This document shows positions 59,311 to 64,000 of a DNA stretch of 64,000 nt, in pieces. The notes beneath the pieces are model-generated. The model did no database searches and had not been told where the DNA came from. It saw only the letters and a program-made list of their open reading frames with translations. How positions within the stretch are numbered: the stretch's first letter is position 1; each line of letters opens with the position of its first letter. A program made the translations under genes and the position numbers. This DNA comes from JACVRW01 sp963850205 (lineage in GTDB: Bacteria; Actinomycetota; Thermoleophilia; Solirubrobacterales; Thermoleophilaceae), in assembly GCA_963850205.1 (NCBI GenBank), contig CAWKKJ010000017.1, positions 434,001 through 498,000 of the forward strand, written 5' to 3'.

Positions 59311-60425
59311 GAGCTCGTTCCGTTGAGATCGAGCACGGTGCGCAGCGCGGTGGCGGTTCGCAGCTCCTCGAAGGCCTGCTCGACCGCCTCGAGCGGGAGG
59401 CGGGTGGAGATCAGGCGATCGAGCGGCAGCCGGCCCTTCATGTAGAGGTCGAGCAGGACGGGAAAGTCACGCTCGGGCACCGCGGAGCCGTACAGGGAGC
59501 CGAGGACGCGCCGCTCGGTGCGCGGGATCATCTGGGCGGGGAGACCCAGGATCGCGTCCGCGCCGGGGATGCCGATCAGCACGGCCGCCCCCCGGGGACG
59601 GACCGACAGGAACGCCGCCAGACCCGCCTCGGTACGGCCGGTGGCCTCGAAGGCGTAGTCCACCCCGCCACCGCTCGCCGACATCACCCGCTCGGCCGTC
59701 TCCTCCGGACCGGTCGCCCAGCGGACGCCGTCCGTGGCCCCGAGCGACAGCGCCACCTCGAGCTTGTGGTCGTCGGTGTCCACGGCCACCACCTGGCCGG
59801 CCCCCGCCGCGACCGCACCCATGACCGCGCTCATCCCCACGCCGCCGCAGCCGAACACACACACGCGCTCCCCGGGCCTCACGCCGGCGGTGCGCCATAC
59901 CGCTCCGGTGCCGGTGGTGACCGCACAGCCCACCAGCGCGGCGACGGCGAAGGGCACCCCCTCCGGGATCGGCACGCAGCAACCGGCGGGCACGACGGCG
60001 CGCTCGGCGAAGGAGGAGAGAAAGGAATAGTGGAACACCGGACGGCCGTCGCGGGAAAGCCGGGACGTGCCGTCCAGCAGGCCGCCGGTGGCCATGGCCG
60101 CCCACGCCTGCCGGCAGAGGTGGGACAGCTCGCGCCGGCACTCGGCGCACTCCCCGCAGGCCGGCAGCCAGGAGAGCACCACGGGCGTCCCCGGCCTGAG
60201 GGCCACGCCCGGCCCGACCGCCTCGACCACCCCTGCGCCCTCGTGGCCCAGCACCGCCGGGCAGGGGGTTGTCACGGTGCCGTCGACCGCGTTGAGATCG
60301 GAATGACACACGCCGCTGGCGTGGAGGCGCACCAGCACCTCGCCGGCCCGCGGCGGCTCGAGCTCCAGCTCGGTCACTTCGAGCGGCGCCCCCACCCGCT
60401 CGAGGACCGCGGCGCGAAGCCTCAG
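59307..60425 (-). CDS. Zinc alcohol dehydrogenase, class III/NDMA-dependent type (copy 2)
   Basis: About 372 residues, paralogous to copy 1. Motifs: GVCHSDLNAVDG, LGHEGAGVVEAVGPGV, structural zinc CGECAECRRELSHLC, and VCVFGCGGVGMSAVMGAVAA. The start is uncertain: the family N-terminus (RAAVLERVGAPLEV) is encoded upstream of the first GTG (60395), and the only candidate before it is a CTG at 60425 overlapping the transporter stop (CTGA). I extend to 60425. Overlaps the fae gene by 4 bp. Confidence 0.85.
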   Translation of the reverse strand: MRLRAAVLERVGAPLEVTELELEPPRAGEVLVRLHASGVCHSDLNAVDGTVTTPCPAVLGHEGAGVVEAVGPGVALRPGTPVVLSWLPACGECAECRRELSHLCRQAWAAMATGGLLDGTSRLSRDGRPVFHYSFLSSFAERAVVPAGCCVPIPEGVPFAVAALVGCAVTTGTGAVWRTAGVRPGERVCVFGCGGVGMSAVMGAVAAGAGQVVAVDTDDHKLEVALSLGATDGVRWATGPEETAERVMSASGGGVDYAFEATGRTEAGLAAFLSVRPRGAAVLIGIPGADAILGLPAQMIPRTERRVLGSLYGSAVPERDFPVLLDLYMKGRLPLDRLISTRLPLEAVEQAFEELRTATALRTVLDLNGTSS

Positions 60426-62647
60426 CGCGCGTCCTCCGAGGGCCCGGGTTCGGGCGGCGTCGCCGGGCCGGCTCCCGCCCGGCCCTCGGCGTCCTCGGGC
60501 CCGTCGCTCACCGGTGTGCGGCTCTCCTCCGCCTCCCCGGTGGGTGGCTGCTCCTCGTCGGGGACGCTGTCCGCATCCGGGCGCGACCCCTCCGAGGCTC
60601 CGTTAGCGCGCTCCGGAGGCGCGGTCTTCTGCAGCTCGCGCAGGTCCTCGACGGAGTAGTGGCAGCGCCAGAAGTGGCCGGGCTCGACCTCCTTGAGCTC
60701 CGGCTCCTCCTCCTTGCAGATGTCGCCGATGTAGCGCGGGCAGCGGGTGTGGAAGACACAGCCCGAGGGCGGATCCGCGTGAGTCGGGATCTCGCCCTGC
60801 AGCCTGATGCGCGGCCGCTCCTTGCCCTCCTCCTGAGGCACCGTCGACAGCAGCGCCTCCGTGTAGGGATGCTGCGGCGGGGAGAACACCGTCTCGGCCT
60901 CTCCCAGCTCCATCAGGCGCCCGAGGTAGAGCACGGCGATGCGGTCCGAGAGATAGCGCACCACGCCGAGGTCGTGGGAGATGAACAGGTAGGCGGTGTC
61001 CTCCTCGACCTGCAGCTCGGCGAGCAGATTGAGGATCGCCGCCTGCACCGACACGTCGAGCGCGGAGGTCGGCTCGTCGCAGACGACCACCTTGGGGTCG
61101 CCCGCGAAGGCGCGGGCGATCGCCGCGCGCTGCTTGAGGCCCCCGGACAGCTGCGACGGCTTGGCCCGGATCAGCCGTGTGTCGAAGCGGACCGAGTGCG
61201 CCAGGTCCTGCAGCCTGGTGTCGAGGTCCTCTCGCTTGCCACCGACGAGCATGTGCAGCGCCCGGGCGATGATGCGGTGAATCGTGAAGCGCCGGTTGAG
61301 CGCGGCGTCGGGGTTCTGGAAGACAATCTGCATGGCGGCCACTTCGTCGCGCCCGCGCTTGTGGATCTCGGGCTCGACCGCCGTCCCCTCGAGCTCTACC
61401 ACCGAGCCCTCGTCGGCCGGGGTGAGGCCCAGCAGCAGGCGGGCCAGTGTCGTCTTGCCGCTGCCCGACTCGCCCACCAGCCCGAGCGTCTCGCCCGGCG
61501 CCAGGTTGAAGGTGATGTCCTCCACCGCCCGCACCTCGTGGCCCTCCTGGTGGAACGTCTTGCGGACGTTGCGCGTGCTGATCACGGGGACGGCGTCGCT
61601 GTCGGCCTTTTTCTTGGAGGTGAGCGCCTTCGGCTCGGTGTTGCGCGGGAGCTCCTGCGCCTTCTCGTGGAAGTGGCAGCGGCTGGCATGGTCGCCGCCG
61701 AGGTCGATCAGGTCCGGCTCCTTCTCGCGGCAGATGTCCTGGGCCAGAGCGCAGCGGTCGGTGTACACGCAGCCCGGCAGCTCTGCCCCAAGCCCGGGCA
61801 GGAAGCCCGGGATCGTGTCGAGGGCCCCCTGGTCCTTACGGGCTCCCGCGCGCGGGATGCAGCGCAGCAGCCCGACCGTGTAGGGGTGGCGGGGGTTGTC
61901 GAAGACCTCCTGCGCCGGCCCCTGCTCGACCACGCGCCCTGCGTAGAGGACCCCCACTCGATCGCACATGCGCAGGATCACCTCGAGGTTGTGGCTGATG
62001 AACAGCACGCTCGAGCCGAACTCCTCGCGCAGGGCGGCCACGAGGTCGAGCACTTCGTTCTCCACGGTGGCGTCGAGCCCCGTGGTGGGCTCGTCGAGGA
62101 TCAACAGGGTGGGATCCTTGGCCAGCGCCATGGCGATCACCACGCGCTGGTTCATCCCGCCCGAGAGCTGGTGCGGGTAGCGGCGCATGACGCCCGCGGG
62201 ATCGGAGATCTGCACCTTCTCGAGCATCTCCTTCGCCCGGTCGGCGGCCTCGTCGTCGCCCACCCCCTGCAGCGTGTAGACCTCGGCCACCTGGTCGCCG
62301 ATGTGGATCGTGGGGTTCAGGGCGGAGGTCGGGTTCTGGTAGACCATCGACACCCTGTTCGCGCGCAGCTCGCGGACGTCGGCCTCACTCATGGCCAGCA
62401 GGTCCTCGCCCGCCACGCGAATGCCTCCCTTGCTCACCCGCCCGTTGCGGGGCAGGTAGCGCAGGGCGGCGAAGGCGGCGGTCGACTTGCCGCAGCCCGA
62501 CTCCCCGACCAGCCCGTACGACTCGCCCTCGGCGATGTGGAGGCTGACCCCGCGCAGGACCTGTTTCCACTGGCCGCGGACGCGGTACTCGACCTCGACG
62601 TCCTCGAGCTCGAGCGCGTGCTCGGTGGCCACAGGAGCGGAGGTCAT
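60422..62647 (-). CDS. Peptide/opine ABC transporter dual ATPase (DppD-DppF fusion)
   Basis: A 741-residue protein with two complete ABC ATPase domains. Domain 1 (~10-340): GLVGESGCGKSTAAFAALRY, HQLSGGMNQRVVIAMALA, LLILDEPTTGLDATVE, then an oligopeptide-type C-terminal Cys motif (LPGCVYTDRCALAQDIC). Domain 2 (~375-680): GLVGESGSGKTTLARLLLG, SQLSGGLKQRAAIARAFAG, VVVCDEPTSALDVSVQ, and GCVFHTRCPRYIGDICKE. A ~70-residue acidic Pro-rich tail follows. It energises the permeases encoded just upstream; the 4-bp overlap with dppC suggests coupling. Confidence 0.92.
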   Translation of the reverse strand: MTSAPVATEHALELEDVEVEYRVRGQWKQVLRGVSLHIAEGESYGLVGESGCGKSTAAFAALRYLPRNGRVSKGGIRVAGEDLLAMSEADVRELRANRVSMVYQNPTSALNPTIHIGDQVAEVYTLQGVGDDEAADRAKEMLEKVQISDPAGVMRRYPHQLSGGMNQRVVIAMALAKDPTLLILDEPTTGLDATVENEVLDLVAALREEFGSSVLFISHNLEVILRMCDRVGVLYAGRVVEQGPAQEVFDNPRHPYTVGLLRCIPRAGARKDQGALDTIPGFLPGLGAELPGCVYTDRCALAQDICREKEPDLIDLGGDHASRCHFHEKAQELPRNTEPKALTSKKKADSDAVPVISTRNVRKTFHQEGHEVRAVEDITFNLAPGETLGLVGESGSGKTTLARLLLGLTPADEGSVVELEGTAVEPEIHKRGRDEVAAMQIVFQNPDAALNRRFTIHRIIARALHMLVGGKREDLDTRLQDLAHSVRFDTRLIRAKPSQLSGGLKQRAAIARAFAGDPKVVVCDEPTSALDVSVQAAILNLLAELQVEEDTAYLFISHDLGVVRYLSDRIAVLYLGRLMELGEAETVFSPPQHPYTEALLSTVPQEEGKERPRIRLQGEIPTHADPPSGCVFHTRCPRYIGDICKEEEPELKEVEPGHFWRCHYSVEDLRELQKTAPPERANGASEGSRPDADSVPDEEQPPTGEAEESRTPVSDGPEDAEGRAGAGPATPPEPGPSEDAR

Positions 62648-63546
62648 CGCTCGAACGCCTTGGCGATGCCCTCGGCCATGAGGTTGACGCCCACCACCAG
62701 GATGCCGATGGCCAGAGCGGGGAACAGCACGGGCCACCAGTAGCCGCCGCTGATCAGCCCGTAGTGCTCGAACACCTGCAGGCCCCAGTCCGGAGCCGGC
62801 GCCTGGATGCCGAAGCCCAGGAAGCTCAGCGTGGCCACCGTGAAGATGGCGTAGCCCAGGCGCACGGTGAACTCCACCAGCACCGGACCCATCACGTTGG
62901 GCAGGATCTCCGCGAACAGGATGTAGAAGTTGTTCTCGTTGCGCAGCTGAGCCGCGGCCACGTATTCCATTTCACGTTCCTGCAGCACGGCCGCCCGCAC
63001 GGTACGGGCGATGACGGGCGCGAACACCAGGCCGATCACGATGATCACCGTCAGCTTGGAGGGGCCGAGGGCGACGATCGCCAGGATGCCGAGGATGACC
63101 GTCGGGAGGGCGAGGAACGCGTCGATGAAGCGGCTGAGGATGTCGTCGACGGCCCCGCGGAAGTAGCCGGTCACGAGGCCGAGCGCGGTGCCGAGCACCG
63201 TGCCGAGCAGGGTGGCGGCCGGCGCGACGATGAGGATGTCGCGCGCGCCCACGATCACACGCGAGAGCACATCCCGCCCGACCCGGTCGGTGCCGAACAC
63301 GTGCGAGCCGTCAGGCGGCGCGAGGTCGTTGACCGGGTCGGTGGCGAAGGGGTCGTCCGGCGCCAGCGCCTCGCCGAAGATGGCGAAGATCACGAAGAGC
63401 CCGACGATCACCAGGCCGGCGATGAAGCTCCCGGAGCGCAGGAGCAGCCGCAGGCGCTCGCGCTGGGCCGTGCGTTCGACGGCGGTGGTGGGCGCCGCCG
63501 CGGAGGATCCGGAGGCGACGTCGGGTCCCGAGGCCGACGTGCTCAT
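62644..63546 (-). CDS. dppC: Peptide ABC transporter permease (DppC-like)
   Basis: A 300-residue permease with six helices. Cytoplasmic N-terminus, TM1 FIAGLVIVGLFVIFAIFGEA, the periplasmic GTDRVGRDVLSRVIVGAR motif, and the EAA loop (VAAAQLRNENNFYILFAEIL, then NVMGPVLVEF). This is the BPD_transp_1 DppC/OppC type importing di- or oligopeptides. Stop overlaps the ATPase start; start overlaps the DppB stop. Confidence 0.92.
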   Translation of the reverse strand: MSTSASGPDVASGSSAAAPTTAVERTAQRERLRLLLRSGSFIAGLVIVGLFVIFAIFGEALAPDDPFATDPVNDLAPPDGSHVFGTDRVGRDVLSRVIVGARDILIVAPAATLLGTVLGTALGLVTGYFRGAVDDILSRFIDAFLALPTVILGILAIVALGPSKLTVIIVIGLVFAPVIARTVRAAVLQEREMEYVAAAQLRNENNFYILFAEILPNVMGPVLVEFTVRLGYAIFTVATLSFLGFGIQAPAPDWGLQVFEHYGLISGGYWWPVLFPALAIGILVVGVNLMAEGIAKAFER

Positions 63547-64000
63547 TGCTCGCTCCCGAGACGGACGCGAGGGTTGAGGACCGAGTAGGCGATGTCGGCG
63601 AAGAGCGTGGCCACGAGGTAGACGATGCCGACGACCAGGATGCCGCTCTGGAGCATCGGGAAGTCGTTCCCTTGGGCGGCCTCGAACAGCGCCTGCCCGA
63701 GGCCGTTGTAGTTGAAGATCAGCTCGATCACCACGAGACCGCCGATCAGGTAGCCGAGCTGGGTGGCCACCACGGCGATCGTGGGCAGGAGCGAGTTGCG
63801 CAGCACGTGTCGGCGGACGACGGTCTTCTGCGGCAGGCCCTTGATCGTCGCCGTGCGGGTGTAGTCCGCGTCGAGCGACTCGATGGTGCCGGCCCTCGCC
63901 ATGCGGGCGATGTAGCCGAACAGCACGAACACCAGGCACAGGGCGGGCAGGACCAGGTAGTGGAGCTGGCTGAAGAAGCCGGACCCCGGCGGCGCGGTGG
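63543..64000 (-). CDS. dppB: Peptide ABC transporter permease (DppB-like, partial, cut by right edge)
   Basis: The C-terminal ~152 residues of a DppB/OppB permease: LVLPALCLVFVLFGYIARMA, DYTRTATIKGLPQKTVVRRH (EAA loop), LGYLIGGLVVIELIFNYNGL and the conserved ending YLVATLFADIAYSVLNPRVR. The N-terminus, and probably a binding-protein gene, lie beyond position 64000. Confidence 0.9.
   Translation of the reverse strand, partial: TAPPGSGFFSQLHYLVLPALCLVFVLFGYIARMARAGTIESLDADYTRTATIKGLPQKTVVRRHVLRNSLLPTIAVVATQLGYLIGGLVVIELIFNYNGLGQALFEAAQGNDFPMLQSGILVVGIVYLVATLFADIAYSVLNPRVRLGSEQ

Noticed and set aside
57331..59445. A ~700-codon open frame antisense to the dehydrogenase, enolase and Fae genes
   Set aside because: Low-complexity Arg/Gly composition and three clearly recognisable proteins on the opposite strand.
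1..64000. Mobile elements, CRISPR arrays, tRNA or rRNA genes, toxin-antitoxin or defence islands
   Set aside because: I looked for transposase or integrase motifs, regularly spaced repeats, tRNA cloverleaf ends and defence-type domains and found none that I could support.

Overview
The window is very GC-rich and gene-dense, and the gene content points to an actinobacterium, most likely class Thermoleophilia (Solirubrobacterales-like). The best clue is a ParA gene overlapping an ftsZ with a long charged N-terminal extension that carries a MREGPLA motif. I know that arrangement from Thermoleophilia by recall, not by a search. I see no rRNA, tRNA, CRISPR array, insertion sequence or prophage.

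Layout. 1-8.2 kb: an ArsA-like ATPase (cut by the left edge), parA-ftsZ, a gamma-glutamyltransferase, a LON-domain protein, a photolyase and a membrane protein. 8.2-13.2 kb: a small-enzyme operon, then a methyltransferase-GH57 branching enzyme-GT4 trio in the order of the mycobacterial Rv3030-Rv3031-Rv3032 polysaccharide genes. 13.2-18.6 kb: a stressosome/partner-switching module (an RsbT kinase fused to a degenerate RsbX-like domain, RsbR, RsbS, RsbT, RsbX, a RsbU-GAF-PP2C-RsbW-like fusion, and RsbV) with no sigma factor beside it. 18.9-24.4 kb: an MFS carrier, a TAXI-type TRAP uptake system and a TMEM175-like channel.

24.4-46 kb is a catabolic region: amine oxidase, NDP-forming acyl-CoA synthetase, acyl-CoA dehydrogenase, a Rieske oxygenase of choline-monooxygenase/betaine-demethylase type, a TetR-polyamine ABC transporter operon, an aminotransferase-FAD oxidoreductase pair, and an endonuclease/phosphatase-enoyl-CoA hydratase-SDR operon. 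Three of these promoters share one 21-bp motif, which suggests a local regulon. 46-49.4 kb carries an MMPL exporter and a LbH acyltransferase.

49.4-64 kb is a second catabolic region. Rightward it has a HAL-like lyase lacking the MIO triad, an IclR regulator, an M20 hydrolase, a homocysteine S-methyltransferase and a nitrilase. Facing it is a tightly overlapping leftward operon: peptide ABC transporter, two zinc alcohol dehydrogenases, a formaldehyde-activating-enzyme homologue, an enolase-superfamily enzyme and an amidohydrolase.

Two window-wide observations matter for reading the annotation. Many start codons have a TAnnnT box exactly 6 nt upstream, the layout of leaderless actinobacterial transcripts. 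Several genes are broken by frameshifts, densely so between about 33.2 and 36.6 kb, which looks more like sequence error than gene decay.
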